A DNA stretch of 45,119 nucleotides, taken from assembly GCF_007923255.1 (NCBI RefSeq), contig NZ_VOHJ01000007.1, positions 62,462 through 107,580 of the forward strand, read 5' to 3'. The translations under genes were made by a program, and so were the position numbers. This document shows positions 28,485-40,440 of the stretch, in pieces. The notes beneath the pieces are model-generated. The model was given only the letters and a program-made list of their open reading frames with translations, did not search any database and was not told the origin of the DNA. The DNA comes from Vulcaniibacterium thermophilum. Lineage in GTDB: Bacteria; Pseudomonadota; Gammaproteobacteria; Xanthomonadales; Xanthomonadaceae. Within the stretch, counting starts at the first letter, position 1. Each line of letters opens with the position of its first letter.

Positions 28485-29524
28485 GCGAAGCGATCCGCAT
28501 CCTGCGCGATGCCCCGCTGCGCGCGCGCAACACGTTCGGTGTGGAAGCGACCGCGCGCTGCCTGGTCGAGGTGGCCGACGCCGGCGCGCTGCCGGACGCG
28601 CTGTCGCTGCCGGAACTGCGCGGGACCGCACCGCTGGTGCTCGGCGGCGGCAGCAACCTGCTGATCGCGGCCGATCCGCCGCAGCCGCTGCTGGCGCTGA
28701 CCGGCGCGCGCGTGCGCCTGGTGTCCGACGAGGGCGGGAGCGCGATCGTGCGCGCCGAGGCGGGCGCGAACTGGCACGCGTTCGTCATGCGCACGCTCGA
28801 TCAGGGCCTGTGCGGCCTGGAGAACCTGGCGCTGATCCCCGGCACCGTGGGCGCGGCGCCGATCCAGAACATCGGCGCCTACGGGGTCGAGGTGCGCGAG
28901 CGCATCCACGCGGTGGAGGCCTGGGACCGCGAACGCGGCGCGCTGCGCCGGCTGAGCGCCGACGATTGCGCGTTCGCCTACCGCGACAGCCGCTTCAAGC
29001 GCGAGCCGGAGCGCTGGATCGTCACCGCGGTGGAGTTCGCCCTGAGCCGCCGCGACGAGCCGCGGCTGGACTACGCGGGGATCGCCGAGGAACTGCACGC
29101 GCGCGGCATCGCGCGGCCGTGCGCGCGCGACGTCGCCGAGGCGGTGATCGCCATCCGCCGGCGCAAACTGCCGGACCCGGCGGTGCTCGGCAACGCCGGC
29201 AGCTTCTTCAAGAATCCGATCGTGCCGGCGGCGCAGGCCGAGGCGCTGAGGGCCATGCATCCGGCGCTGCCGGTGTTCCGCGGCGACGGCGCGCACAGCC
29301 GCAAGCTGTCGGCGGCGTGGCTGATCGACGCGTGCGGCTGGAAGGGCCATCGCGAGGGCGACGCCGGGGTGGCGCCGACGCATGCGCTGGTGCTGGTCAA
29401 CCACGGCGGCGCGACGGGCGCGCAGCTACTGTCGCTGGCGCGGCGCATCGCCGCTTCGGTGCACGAACGCTTCGGCGTCGTGCTGGAACCGGAGCCGCGC
29501 GTGATCGGCGCGAGCTGGCACTGA
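28481..29524 (+). CDS. murB: UDP-N-acetylenolpyruvoylglucosamine reductase
   Basis: 347 residues. FAD- and NADPH-dependent second step of peptidoglycan precursor synthesis, cytoplasmic. FAD-binding LGGGSNLL and [19 protein letters not shown] are clear. YRDSRFK carries the catalytic arginine, S241 in [10 protein letters not shown] donates the proton, and a C-terminal glutamate lies in LEPEPRVIG. It is of the type I (E. coli-like) length. It is translationally coupled to pyrD. Confidence 0.96.
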   Translation: MSEAIRILRDAPLRARNTFGVEATARCLVEVADAGALPDALSLPELRGTAPLVLGGGSNLLIAADPPQPLLALTGARVRLVSDEGGSAIVRAEAGANWHAFVMRTLDQGLCGLENLALIPGTVGAAPIQNIGAYGVEVRERIHAVEAWDRERGALRRLSADDCAFAYRDSRFKREPERWIVTAVEFALSRRDEPRLDYAGIAEELHARGIARPCARDVAEAVIAIRRRKLPDPAVLGNAGSFFKNPIVPAAQAEALRAMHPALPVFRGDGAHSRKLSAAWLIDACGWKGHREGDAGVAPTHALVLVNHGGATGAQLLSLARRIAASVHERFGVVLEPEPRVIGASWH

Positions 29525-29598
29525 CACCGACGGCGAGGGCACGGCGTGACGAGCGAGGGCGGACAGGCGAGGACACGGCGGGAGGCCCACGCCGCACC

Positions 29599-30498
29599 AT
29601 GACCACCCACGCGCGCGCGGCGCTGCTGATGCTCGGCAGCACCCTGTTCTTCGCCCTGATGGCGGTGGCGATCCGGCTGGCCTCGCAGTCGCTGCACACG
29701 TTCGAGATCGCCTTCTTCCGCAACTTCTTCGGCGTCATCGCCGCACTGCCGCTGTTGGTGCGGCACGGACCGGGCCTTCTGCGCACCACGCAACTGCCGC
29801 GCTACGCGATCCGCTGCGTGATCGGCGTCGGCTCGATGTTCTGCGGCTTCTGGGCGATCGGCCATCTGCCGCTCGCGCAGGCGGTGACGCTGTCCTACTC
29901 GACGCCGCTGTTCGTCACCATCCTCGCCGTGTGGTGGCTCGGCGAGCAGGTGCGCGCGCGCCGCTGGGCGGCGGTGGTGGTCGGCTTCGTCGGCGTGCTG
30001 GTGCTGGTGCGGCCGGGCACCGCGAGTTTCACCGCCGGTTCGCTGGTGGCGGTGGCGGCGGCGGTGCTCAGCGCGATCGTGTCGATCCAGATCAAGCAGC
30101 TCTCGCGCACCGAGCCCGCCGACCGCATCGTGCTGTGGACGACGATGCTGTGGGTGCCGCTGTCGCTGGGACCGGCGCTGTTCGTGTGGGAGTGGCCGCA
30201 GGGCATCACCTGGCTGTGGGTGGCCGCCGCCGGCGCGCTCGGCACCTCGGGGCACATGCTGTGGACGCGCGCGATCAAGCTCGGCGACGTGTCCGCGCTG
30301 ACGCCGATCAGTTTCATGCAGTTGCCGGTGGTGGCGCTGTTCGGATTCGTGCTGTTCGACGAGAGCGTGGACCGCTGGACGCTCGCCGGCGCGGCGATCA
30401 TCCTCGGCTCGAACGCCTACATCGCGCATCGCGAGGCGCAACTGGCGCGGCGTCATGCAACCACCGCGCCGGTCGAGGCGGCCAAGCCGGGCGAGTGA
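29599..30498 (+). CDS. EamA/DMT-superfamily membrane transporter
   Basis: 299 residues with two EamA repeats and about ten hydrophobic helices (first repeat about 8-140, second about 150-288). Typical landmarks are FFRNFFG after helix 2 and the end-of-repeat segment VVVGFVGVLVLVRPG. It is probably a drug/metabolite or amino-acid exporter; the substrate cannot be told. It starts 74 bp after murB, so it may be co-transcribed. Confidence 0.92.
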   Translation: MTTHARAALLMLGSTLFFALMAVAIRLASQSLHTFEIAFFRNFFGVIAALPLLVRHGPGLLRTTQLPRYAIRCVIGVGSMFCGFWAIGHLPLAQAVTLSYSTPLFVTILAVWWLGEQVRARRWAAVVVGFVGVLVLVRPGTASFTAGSLVAVAAAVLSAIVSIQIKQLSRTEPADRIVLWTTMLWVPLSLGPALFVWEWPQGITWLWVAAAGALGTSGHMLWTRAIKLGDVSALTPISFMQLPVVALFGFVLFDESVDRWTLAGAAIILGSNAYIAHREAQLARRHATTAPVEAAKPGE

Positions 30499-30507
30499 GG
30501 CGCCGGG

Positions 30508-30530
30508 CCCTCTCCCGCGCGGGGAGAGGG
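30508..30530. repeat. Palindrome between convergent genes
   Basis: CCCTCTCCC-GCGCG-GGGAGAGGG, a 9-bp perfect stem without a T-run, between the convergent DMT and subtilase genes. It is the same repeat type as at 1589-1612 in the ccm operon. It may act as a bidirectional transcript end. Just beyond it, CGCCGG repeats (30577-30593) precede the subtilase stop. Confidence 0.75.
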
Positions 30531-30596
30531 CGATCGGACATCACCCGCGCATCCCCGCGGGAGCGCGCGATGCGCCGGCGCCGGCGCCGGCGCCGA

Positions 30597-33500
30597 TCAC
30601 GGCGTCACCGTCATCGACACCCGCAACGCCACGCGCGGCCGCAGCGGGTCGTTGCTGGCGACGCAGACGTAGCCCGCGTACGCGCCGGGCGCGAGGCCGC
30701 CGGCGTTCAGCACCAGACGCACGGACCGCGAGCCGTCGGGCCACAGCACGTCGGCCGAGGGAATGGCCGCCGCGATCCACGGCGCGCCGCAGGCGACCTG
30801 CCCTTCCACCTGCCAGGCCAGTCCGGGGAACGCGGTGGTCGCGCTCCACGCGCCCGGCGTGGGGAGCGTGATGGTCGAGAATCCGCCGCTGCCGCTGTCG
30901 GAGGCGAACCACACCCAGCGGTTGGCGAACGTGCTGCGCGCGTGCACCACCAGCCAGTAGCGGCCGGCCGGCAGGGTGACGTCCTGTCCCGCCGCGGCCA
31001 GATCGAGCGCGATCGTGCCGCCGGTCGTGCTCACGCCCGGCGAGCCGGGGGCGGCGGTGTACGACCACACCGCGAGCGCGGGCGCCGTCTCCGGATTGCC
31101 GGCGGGCGCGCCGCCGTTGTCCGGATACAAGCTCCACGTCAGTTGCGAGGCGGTCGACGCCAGCGGCAGGCCGCTGGAGACGAAACCGTCCGCCACCAGG
31201 CGCGACAGCCGGGTCGATTCGCCCAGCGTGAAGTCGTCGGCGGCGAATTGCGCCAGCGGATTGGTCGAGTCGGTGTAACGCGTGCTGCGGAAGCCGGAGA
31301 ACTGCGCACCGATCGCCGCGCGGGCGATGGTGACGCTGCCGCTGCCGGAGCGTTCGACCGAATACCGCAGCCACGAACCGCCCTCGTTGCGCACGTCGAC
31401 CGTGACGCTGCCGATGCCGCCGGCGGGGACGGTCGCACCGACCGCCTCGGGCGCCAGCGCCAGCGCCGGCGGCTGCACCGCGATCGCCATCGGCAGACGC
31501 AACGTCGGCAGCGTGCCGGTACCGAACGTCACCGGCGTCAGCACCAGCGTGCCGAACCGGAAGCGGCCGTCGGGCGCGATGGCGTGGCTGTCGACCACGA
31601 TGGCGATCGTGCGGCTCTCGCCGGGTGCGACGCTGAACACGAGCGGCCAGGCCGCGCCGCGCAGCCCCTCCACCCGCACCGCCCAGGTCTGGCGGTGACC
31701 GAGGGTGTTGCGGAACGTGCGCTGGAACGTGCAGCGCAGGAAGCACGAGCCGCGGATCAGGCTCGGCTGGTTGAGCGTCGCCGGATCGCCGCCCGTGGCC
31801 GGGTCGGCCGCGAGGTAGTCGGTCCGCGTCTCGTGCATCACCAGCCCGGCGCGCACCGCGCGGTCGACCTGGATGCGGCCGGCGCCGCGCGCGAACGGAT
31901 CGGCGGCGGTGGTGCCGTCCTCCAGCAGCACCTCCCGCTTGGCGGTCATCGCCAGCGCGGATTTGATCTCCGGCGCGGTCCAGTCCGGATGCGCCTGCCG
32001 CAGCAATGCCGCCGCACCGGCGTGATGCGGCGAGGCCATCGACGTGCCGCTCATCAGGCCGACCGCGTTCTCGAAGCCGGTGACGGTGGTGCCGGCGATC
32101 ACCGCGAGGATGTTGACGCCCGGCGCGGTGACGTCGGGCTTCAGCAGGTCGTAGGCGCCGGCCGGCCCGCGCGAGCTGAAGGCCGCAAGCTGGTCCGGCG
32201 TGTTGGGGATCAGCACGCCCGGATAGCGGATGCCGGCCGTCACCGCCCCCGGATGCGCGGCCGCGAAGTCGCGCAGCGTATCGCCGCTGGCCTGGGTGAC
32301 GCCGAACACCGGGATCGTCGCGCCCGGCACGGACGGGATGATGCCGCCCGGCTGGTTGTTGGCGATCACCACCGCGATCGCGCCCGCCGCGGCGGCGTTG
32401 CCCGCCTTGACGGTGAATGCGCAGGTGCCGCGCCGCACGAGCGCGATCGCGTTCTGGAACGTGTTCGGCGCGAACGCCGCGCAGCCGTCGGCCGCGGTAT
32501 CGATGCCGGGGCTGACGACGAGCGGCGTGGTGCCCGGCACGGGGCCGCTCAGGCTCACGCCGCCGGTGCCCTCGTTGAGCACGATGCCCTGCAGCGCCGG
32601 CGGCACCGGCGCCGGGCCGGTCACGTCCAGCAGCAGCGCGTAGTCGTCGCGGCCGTGCTGGGCGGCGGCGGTCGACGCGGTCCAGGGCTCGTTGTGGCTC
32701 AGCGTGTTCGGCGCGGGGCCGGCGTTGCCGGCCGAGGTCGCGACGTAGATGCCGGCGTCGACCGCGTTGAGGAAGGCGAGCGAGACCGCGTCGCTCCACG
32801 GATCGGCGCCGCCGCCGATCGAGAAGTTGAGCACGTCGACCACGCCGTCGGCGACCGCCTGGTCCACCGCCGCCACCGAGGAGACGTTCGGGCACAGCCC
32901 GCGCCCGTCGGCCAGCCGCGTGTAGCAGACGTCGTAGGCCACGATGTTGGCGTGCGGCGCGACGCCGGAAATGCGCAGGTTGCGCCCCTTGTAGAGCACC
33001 TCGCGATGGTTGCCCGCGGCGGTGGAGGCGACGTGGCTGCCGTGGCCGTTGGTGTCGCCGAAGCCCGGCTCCTCGCGGTAGAGGCTGGTCAACGTGCAGA
33101 TCGTCTGCGTCGGCTGCGACGGATCGGGCGCGACGTTGCAGACGAAGTCGTAGCCGCCGATCAGTTTGTCGTTGCAGCGCCCGGCATCGATGCCGCCCGG
33201 CGCGCAGGTGCCGAGGAAATTGCCGGCGCCGAGCGGATTGACGTGCGCGTGGCCGTCGAGCGGCCCGGTGGCGGCGAACGACGGGCTGCCGAAGTTGATG
33301 CCGGTGTCGATCACGCCGACCACCACGCCTTCGCCCTGGAACCGTCCCGGGTTGCCGGGCGTGGTGCCGAGCCAGAGCCTGTCGGCGCCGATCAGCAGCG
33401 GGCCGGTGTCGGTTTCGATCTCGTACTCGCGGTACTCCTCCACCAGCCGGACGCCGGGCATCCGGCGCAGGCGGTTCGCTTCCGCCGGCGCGAGCTCGGC

Positions 33501-33941
33501 GATCACGCCGTTGATCGCGTGCTGCATGCGATGCCGCACCTGCAGCGGCCGCCCGATCGCGCGGGACAGTTCGGCCTCGCGCGTGGCCTGCACCCGCTTC
33601 AGATGCTGCACGTACTGCCGTGCCGCGGCGCTGCGCATGTCGATGCGGCCACGCGCGCTGCCGCCGGTGGCGCGCGCCGGCGCCGCCAGCCCGCTCACCT
33701 CGCCCTTGTACGAGGCGACCGGCGCTTCGGGAAACACCACGATGTAGGGCCGCGTCTGCCGCTCGAGCGGACTGCCGCCCGCCTGCGCCGCCGTGGGCGG
33801 CGAACCGTCGAACGCACGCGTGAGCGCGCCGAAGGACAACGCACGCGTCACGCCACCGCCGAAGTGCAGCACGGTCGCGCCCGCCGCCGCCACGCCGACG
33901 AGCAGCGCGGCCGCGAGCCACTTCTTCCGTTTCGTAGCCAT
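30597..33941 (-). CDS. Secreted subtilisin-like serine peptidase (S8) with PA insert
   Basis: 1114 residues from ATG 33941. Signal peptide (about 5-28), inhibitor I9-like propeptide (about 64-175), then an S8 catalytic domain with D212 (GVIDTGI), H300 (NGHGSH) and S634 (SGTSMASPHHAG). A protease-associated (PA) domain is inserted at about 440-570. The C-terminal 400 residues are beta-rich fibronectin-like modules, as in large extracellular subtilases of Lysobacter and Xanthomonas. It is predicted secreted and self-processing, acting on external protein. The open frame runs far upstream of the chosen start, but only MATKRKKW gives a signal peptide. Confidence 0.94.
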   Translation of the reverse strand: MATKRKKWLAAALLVGVAAAGATVLHFGGGVTRALSFGALTRAFDGSPPTAAQAGGSPLERQTRPYIVVFPEAPVASYKGEVSGLAAPARATGGSARGRIDMRSAAARQYVQHLKRVQATREAELSRAIGRPLQVRHRMQHAINGVIAELAPAEANRLRRMPGVRLVEEYREYEIETDTGPLLIGADRLWLGTTPGNPGRFQGEGVVVGVIDTGINFGSPSFAATGPLDGHAHVNPLGAGNFLGTCAPGGIDAGRCNDKLIGGYDFVCNVAPDPSQPTQTICTLTSLYREEPGFGDTNGHGSHVASTAAGNHREVLYKGRNLRISGVAPHANIVAYDVCYTRLADGRGLCPNVSSVAAVDQAVADGVVDVLNFSIGGGADPWSDAVSLAFLNAVDAGIYVATSAGNAGPAPNTLSHNEPWTASTAAAQHGRDDYALLLDVTGPAPVPPALQGIVLNEGTGGVSLSGPVPGTTPLVVSPGIDTAADGCAAFAPNTFQNAIALVRRGTCAFTVKAGNAAAAGAIAVVIANNQPGGIIPSVPGATIPVFGVTQASGDTLRDFAAAHPGAVTAGIRYPGVLIPNTPDQLAAFSSRGPAGAYDLLKPDVTAPGVNILAVIAGTTVTGFENAVGLMSGTSMASPHHAGAAALLRQAHPDWTAPEIKSALAMTAKREVLLEDGTTAADPFARGAGRIQVDRAVRAGLVMHETRTDYLAADPATGGDPATLNQPSLIRGSCFLRCTFQRTFRNTLGHRQTWAVRVEGLRGAAWPLVFSVAPGESRTIAIVVDSHAIAPDGRFRFGTLVLTPVTFGTGTLPTLRLPMAIAVQPPALALAPEAVGATVPAGGIGSVTVDVRNEGGSWLRYSVERSGSGSVTIARAAIGAQFSGFRSTRYTDSTNPLAQFAADDFTLGESTRLSRLVADGFVSSGLPLASTASQLTWSLYPDNGGAPAGNPETAPALAVWSYTAAPGSPGVSTTGGTIALDLAAAGQDVTLPAGRYWLVVHARSTFANRWVWFASDSGSGGFSTITLPTPGAWSATTAFPGLAWQVEGQVACGAPWIAAAIPSADVLWPDGSRSVRLVLNAGGLAPGAYAGYVCVASNDPLRPRVALRVSMTVTP

Positions 33942-34258
33942 GTCGGGGATTCCGGGTGTCGAGCGCGCCGGAACGCATTCCGGCCACGCCGTCGTGAACG
34001 GGCGGAAGCGGGGGCTTCCGGCGCTCCGACGGGCCCCTTCCATCGGCACGCCCGGCGACCTTAGGCGCATCGCCCGGCGATTGCTCGCCGCGTCGCAACA
34101 CTCATCCGTGGCCGACTCGACCATGGCGCGCCATGCGGTTCGCGGGATGCGGGGCCGCAGGCGGCCGCAGCGGAATCGCCGCGCACGGCGACCGCTCGTC
34201 GGATGCGAGACGAGCGCGGGCGCGAACGCGGGAGCGACTGCCGGAGCGGCGCCAGCAG
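33942..34258. other. Intergenic region upstream of the subtilase gene
   Basis: 317 bp between the subtilase start and the PAP2 stop, both minus strand. It should hold the subtilase promoter, but I see no convincing sigma70 boxes. A small palindrome GGAACGCATTCC is present around 33970. No coding frame is supported. Confidence 0.4.
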
Positions 34259-34982
34259 CTACCGCCCGCGGCGCCCGCCGTGCAGACGCCACGGACGGCG
34301 CGCGCGGAACGCGACCAGATACGCCCCCACCGTCCAGATGCTCGCCGCCGCCCAGCCGGCCACGATGTCCGACGGGTAATGCACGCCCAGATAGACGCGC
34401 GAAAAGCCCACCAGCGGCACGAACACCGCCATCAGCGCGAGCACCGCGCCGCGCCAGCGCGTGTGCCACGCCAGCAGAACCAACACCCACGCCAGCGTCG
34501 CCGAGCCCATCGCGTGGCCGCTGGGGAAGCTGAAGGTCATCTCCGGCGCGATCGACTCCCACAGCGAGGGCCGCTCGCGCGCGAACACGTACTTGGTCAG
34601 CACGTTCAACAGCGCCGAACCGCCCAGCGCGATCGCAGCGAACGCCGCCTCGCGATAGCGCCGCAACACTGCGAGCATCAGCACCAGCGCGACGTCGAAC
34701 GGCACCACGCCGTGCAGGTAGCCGATGCGCGTGACCGCGACGAAGAAGGTGTCGAGCTCCGGGGTCGCGATCGACCGTGCCAGCAGCAGCAGCGGCGCAT
34801 CGAAGCCGATCGTCTCGCGCTCGTGGATCTCGTCGGCCAGCTCGGCGAACGCCCACATCGGCGCCAGCACGCCGACGAACACCAGCGTCAGCCGCAGCAG
34901 ACGCCGGCGCAGCCAGGGCAGCAGGAAGGCGGGCAGCTCGCGCGCGAGCCTGCGCGACGCGGCGCGCGTGGGCGCGGCGTCG

Positions 34983-36266
<1,284 letters not shown>

Positions 36267-36502
36267 CCGCGCATTGTAGGCGCAGGCGCCCCGCGCGAGG
36301 CGGGGCGGGCGAGGCACGCAGTCCCCGCCCGTCATCCCCGCGCAAGCGGGATCAGCGCCGTCGACCGCGCCGACAAAGACTCCCGCCCGCCGGGATCCTC
36401 CATCCGCGTTCATCCGCGCAGATCCGTGGCCAACCCCGCCCCGCAACCTTCCCACCACGCCCGCCCGGCGCTACTGTGGCCGGCCCCGTTCCGCCCGCTC
36501 CG
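36267..36502. repeat. Divergent ispG/xseA gap with REP-like palindrome
   Basis: 236 bp between divergent genes. It contains CCCGCGCAAGCGGG (about 36337-36350) inside a GTCATCCCCGCGCAAGCGGGA unit, the common xanthomonad dispersed palindrome, related to the copy at 1489-1509. The promoters of both genes should lie here but are not distinct by eye. Confidence 0.6.
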
Positions 36503-37855
36503 ATGCACGCCGACACGCCCCGCGAGATCCTCACGCCGAGCCAGCTCAACACGCTGGCGCGCGACCTGCTGGAAGGCGCGTTCCCGTTGGTGTGGGTGGA
36601 AGGCGAACTCGGCAACGTCTCGCGGCCGTCGTCGGGCCACCTCTACTTCACGCTGAAGGACGAGCGCGCGCAGATCCGCTGCGCGATGTTCCGGCCCAAG
36701 AGCACCTGGCTGCGGTTCCAGCCGCGCGAGGGCCTGCGCGTGCTCGGCCGTGGGCGGCTGACGCTGTACGAGGCGCGCGGCGACTACCAGTTGGTGTTCG
36801 ACCACCTCGAGGAAGCCGGCGAAGGCGCGCTGCGGCGCGCGTTCGAGGCGCTGAAGGCCAAACTCGCCGCCGAGGGCGTGTTCGATGCCGCGCGCAAGCG
36901 GCCGTTGCCGGCGTTCGCCCGCCGCATCGGCGTGATCACCTCGCCCACCGGCGCGGCGGTGCGCGACGTGCTCAGCGTGCTGGCGCGCCGCTTCCCGCTG
37001 CCCGAGGTCGACGTGCTGCCGGTGCCGGTGCAGGGCGATGGCGCCGCGGCGCAGATCGTGGCGATGCTGCAGCGTGCGGCGGCGAGCGGCCGCTACGACG
37101 TGCTGCTGGTGACGCGCGGCGGCGGTTCGCTGGAGGACCTGTGGGCGTTCAACGACGAGCGCCTGGCGCGGGCGATCGCCGCCTGTCCGGTGCCGGTGGT
37201 GTCCGCGGTCGGCCACGAGATCGACACCAGCCTGTCCGATTTCGCCGCCGACATGCGCGCGCCGACGCCGAGCGTCGCCGCCGAGCTGCTGGTGCCGCAC
37301 CGCGACGACCTCGCGCGCCGGCTGCAGGCGATCGCGCAGCGGCTCGACGCATTGCAGCGCCACCGCCTGCGCGCGGCGATGCAGCGCGCCGACCGCGCCG
37401 CGCTGCGGCTGCACGCGCTGCGGCCGCAGGCGCGGATCGAGCTGATGTGCCGGCGGCAGGCCGAGGCGCTGCGCCGGCTCGACGCCGCGCTGCAGCGACG
37501 GCTCGAACGCGAGCGCGCGCGTCTGCGTCACGCGGACGCCTGCCTGCGCGCGCACCATCCGCAGCGCCGGCTGTCGCGCCTGCGCGAACGGCTGGCTGCG
37601 GTCGGCATGCGCCCGCAGGCGGCGATCGCACGCCGCCTGGCGGGCGACGCGCTGCGCCTGCGTTCGCTGGCACGTTCGCTCGAATCGGTCAGCCCGCTCG
37701 CCACGGTCGCCCGCGGCTACGCCATCCTGCAGCGCGAGGACGGCCACGTCGTGCGCCGCATCGACGACGTGCAACCCGGCGACGCCCTGCGCGCGCGCGT
37801 GGCCGACGGCCACCTGACCCTCAACGTGCTCGCCCGCGAATCGCAGTCGCCGTAG
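36503..37855 (+). CDS. xseA: Exodeoxyribonuclease VII large subunit
   Basis: 450 residues. An N-terminal OB-fold DNA-binding domain (about 8-105, [21 protein letters not shown]) is followed by the exonuclease VII catalytic domain ([49 protein letters not shown]) and a long Arg-rich helical coiled-coil region (about 265-395). It degrades single-stranded DNA with XseB, which is not in the window. A strong terminator follows directly after the stop. Confidence 0.96.
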   Translation: MHADTPREILTPSQLNTLARDLLEGAFPLVWVEGELGNVSRPSSGHLYFTLKDERAQIRCAMFRPKSTWLRFQPREGLRVLGRGRLTLYEARGDYQLVFDHLEEAGEGALRRAFEALKAKLAAEGVFDAARKRPLPAFARRIGVITSPTGAAVRDVLSVLARRFPLPEVDVLPVPVQGDGAAAQIVAMLQRAAASGRYDVLLVTRGGGSLEDLWAFNDERLARAIAACPVPVVSAVGHEIDTSLSDFAADMRAPTPSVAAELLVPHRDDLARRLQAIAQRLDALQRHRLRAAMQRADRAALRLHALRPQARIELMCRRQAEALRRLDAALQRRLERERARLRHADACLRAHHPQRRLSRLRERLAAVGMRPQAAIARRLAGDALRLRSLARSLESVSPLATVARGYAILQREDGHVVRRIDDVQPGDALRARVADGHLTLNVLARESQSP

Positions 37856-37880
37856 GGCGGGTCTCGACCCGCCGTTTTTT
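37856..37880 (+). terminator. Intrinsic terminator of xseA, REP-like
   Basis: GGCGGGTC / GACCCGCC with a minimal loop, then GTTTTTT, immediately after the xseA stop. The same hairpin recurs at 38110-38131. Confidence 0.9.
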
Positions 37881-38304
37881 CGTCCCGCAGCAGATGCGCC
37901 GGCAGCGTAGCGCACAGGTTGGGTCTCGACCCGCCGTCTCCCGCTTCAGCCGTAAGGCGGGTCCTGCCCTACCGTTCTTTCCGTCCTGCCGTTTTCGTAG
38001 GTTGGGCTGAGCGCAGCGAAGCCCAACATCGCATCGCCAAGCCCACCGCGTGGCGCGGGACGTTGGGCTTCGCCTTCGGCTCAGCCCAACCTACGCACTC
38101 GGCGCGTAGGGCGGGTCTTGACCCGCCTTTTCCGTCCTGCAGCAGAGGCTTTTGCGCGACCCGCCACCCCCTTGGCCATCCCACCACGCATGCCGCATCG
38201 CTCGGGCGATCGCGATTCACCTCCTGCGGCGCGGGGATCGCGACCGATCTCAACCGACGCGCTCTCACTTGACGTCGATCTGCCGGGCGGCCTTCCCTGT
38301 TCGC
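37881..38304. repeat. Cluster of REP-like palindromes
   Basis: No gene is supported in this stretch. It holds several copies of the GGCGGGTC...GACCCGCC unit (another complete one at 38110-38131 followed by TTTT). A large inverted repeat GTAGGTTGGGCTGAG (37997-38011) / CTCAGCCCAACCTAC (38080-38094) has inner complementary arms (AGCGAAGCCCAAC and GTTGGGCTTCGC). It is typical of xanthomonad and pseudomonad repeat families moved by a RAYT/TnpA-like enzyme, none of which is encoded here. Confidence 0.8.
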
Positions 38305-38811
38305 TCAGAATGCTTCCAGCAGCGCCTCGATCTCCTTCACCCTCGCCTGGGTGACCTCGAGGCGACACGCTTCGGTCAGCCCCTCTGCTTCCGCCCGGCT
38401 CATCCCCTGCAGCAGGGGGACACTCTCGCAGTGCCGGTCGCGATAGGCGCGCCACGCGTCCCTGCCTTGCAGGAAGGCGCGCTCGAGGTCGACAAGGTAG
38501 TCGGGATCCGACGCACGATACGACGCATACGCCGCCGACGCGTTATCCAGAAGCCTCGATTCGAGCGCTGCAAGACGTCGTTCCGCCTCATGCATGGCGC
38601 GATATGTCGAACAGAGCCTGCTCGACGCGCAGAGGCGCGCATCGAGCTTCGAATGACACGCTTCGCGCTCGGCATAGAAGCCGGCAGTCCGGCAGGCCGC
38701 GTCATCGGGCATCCGATCCGCCGGCGCGACGTCCATCGCGCGTACCGTCCCGCACGAGGCCAACGCGCCCGCCAGCAGCACGCTTCCCATCATCTTCTCC
38801 AACCCTAGCAT
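38305..38811 (-). CDS. LprI/DUF1311-like lipoprotein
   Basis: 168 residues. I chose the ATG at 38811, preceded by AGGAGG at ideal spacing. The signal peptide ends in lipobox ALASC (lipid Cys20). The mature part has several cysteines and the helical pattern of LprI-type lysozyme-inhibitor-like proteins (HSKLDARLCASSRLC, then MHEAERRLAALESRLLD and DAWRAYRDRHCESV). The role is unknown; lysozyme inhibition in the family is established for few members. It is flanked by the REP cluster downstream. Confidence 0.85.
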   Translation of the reverse strand: MLGLEKMMGSVLLAGALASCGTVRAMDVAPADRMPDDAACRTAGFYAEREACHSKLDARLCASSRLCSTYRAMHEAERRLAALESRLLDNASAAYASYRASDPDYLVDLERAFLQGRDAWRAYRDRHCESVPLLQGMSRAEAEGLTEACRLEVTQARVKEIEALLEAF

Positions 38812-38941
38812 CACCCGCCTCCTTGGCGTCCCTGGGCGGCGTGCATCATACGGGGCGCGTGGAGCGAGCCGCCAAGATTGCGGTTGATCGAAACCCACCA
38901 CGCCCCGCGCTATAACGACCGCCTGCCGCGGGAGCCGTGTC

Positions 38942-40369
38942 ATGTCCATCCCCACCCTGCCCTGCTATCTCGCCAACCGCCCGTTCGCACCCAACCACGA
39001 TCTCGCGGTGCACGACAAATACAGCGGCGAATGCGTCGCGCACGTGGCGCTCGCCGATGCCGCGGCGGTCGAGCGTGCGATCGCGGCGGCGCATGCGGCC
39101 CGCGCGGCGATGGCGGCGATGCCGCCGTATGCGCGGCGCGACGTGCTGGAGCATTGCGTGCGGCGCTTCCAGGATCGTGCGGAGGAACTCGCGCTGGCGC
39201 TGTGCCAGGAAGCCGGCAAGCCGATCCGCGACGCGCGCGGCGAGGTGGCGCGGCTGATCGACACCTTCCGCATCGCCGCCGGCGAAGCCACGCGCATCGG
39301 CGGCGAGGTGATCGAGCTGCAGGTGTCCGAACGCGCGCGCGGCTACCGCGGGATGACGAAGCGGGTGCCGGTCGGCGCGTGCAGCTTCATCACGCCGTTC
39401 AACTTCCCGCTCAACCTGGTGGCGCACAAGGTCGCGCCGGCGATCGCCGCCGGCTGCCCGTTCGTGCTGAAACCGGCGCTCGACACCCCGCTGGGCGCGC
39501 TCATCATCGCCGAGGTGCTGAGCGAGACCAGCCTGCCGGAAGGCGCATTCTCGGTGCTGCCGTGCACGAACGAGGATGCGTCCGCGCTGGTGGAGGACGA
39601 GCGCATCGCGCTGCTCAGCTTCACCGGAGGATCGATCGGGTGGGAACTGAAGGCGCGCGCGGGGCGCAAGAAGGTCGTGCTGGAGCTGGGCGGCAACGCG
39701 GCGTGCATCGTCGATGCCGATCCCGGCCAGCCGCTCGAACGCGTGGCCGAGCGGCTGGTGTTCGGCGCCTACTACCAGAGCGGGCAGAGCTGCATCAGCG
39801 TGCAGCGGATCATCGTCCATGCCGCGGTGTACGAGGCGCTGCGCGATGCGCTCGCGGCGAAGGTCGCCGCGCTGCGGATGGGCGATCCGCGCGAGGAGGA
39901 CACCTTCATCGGCCCGGTGATCGACGCGCGCGCGGCCGAGCGCATCGAAGCCTGGGTGCGCGACGCCTGCGCCCGCGGCGCGCGCCGCATCGTCGGCGGC
40001 GAACGGCGCGGCACGCTGCTGCCGGCCACGTTGCTGGAGGATGTGCCGCGCGACTGCGACCTCTACCGCAAGGAAGCGTTCGGCCCGGTCGCGATCCTCG
40101 AACGCGTCGACAGCTTCGAGCAGGCGCTCGAGCGCTCCAACGACAGCGCTTTCGGCCTGCAGGCGGGCGTGTTCACCGCCTCGCTCGCTAACGCGATGCG
40201 GGCGTGGGATGCGCTCGAGGTCGGCGGCGTGGTGGTGGGCGACGTGCCGAGCTTCCGGGTCGACAACATGCCCTACGGCGGGGTGAAACAGTCGGGCCTG
40301 GGCCGCGAGGGCGTGCGCAGCGCGATCGAGGACATGACCGAGCCGCGGCTGCTGGTCGTGCGCGGCTGA
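38942..40369 (+). CDS. Aldehyde dehydrogenase family protein
   Basis: 475 residues. NAD(P)-dependent aldehyde dehydrogenase with the glutamate in LELGGNAAC and nucleophilic cysteine in YYQSGQSCISVQR. The substrate-binding loop and the FITPFNFPLNLVAHKVAPA segment resemble the lactaldehyde/phosphonoacetaldehyde/GAPN branch, but the neighbours give no pathway. The start is set by the first ATG after a GAGCCGTGTC leader; no strong ribosome site. It is followed by an unrelated exported peptidase 71 bp away. Confidence 0.9.
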   Translation: MSIPTLPCYLANRPFAPNHDLAVHDKYSGECVAHVALADAAAVERAIAAAHAARAAMAAMPPYARRDVLEHCVRRFQDRAEELALALCQEAGKPIRDARGEVARLIDTFRIAAGEATRIGGEVIELQVSERARGYRGMTKRVPVGACSFITPFNFPLNLVAHKVAPAIAAGCPFVLKPALDTPLGALIIAEVLSETSLPEGAFSVLPCTNEDASALVEDERIALLSFTGGSIGWELKARAGRKKVVLELGGNAACIVDADPGQPLERVAERLVFGAYYQSGQSCISVQRIIVHAAVYEALRDALAAKVAALRMGDPREEDTFIGPVIDARAAERIEAWVRDACARGARRIVGGERRGTLLPATLLEDVPRDCDLYRKEAFGPVAILERVDSFEQALERSNDSAFGLQAGVFTASLANAMRAWDALEVGGVVVGDVPSFRVDNMPYGGVKQSGLGREGVRSAIEDMTEPRLLVVRG

Positions 40370-40440
40370 GCCGTTCGGTTCGCATCGCATCGACCCCGCC
40401 CCGGGCAGGCTGCCACCCTCCGGCCGCGAGGTGGCGCCTC

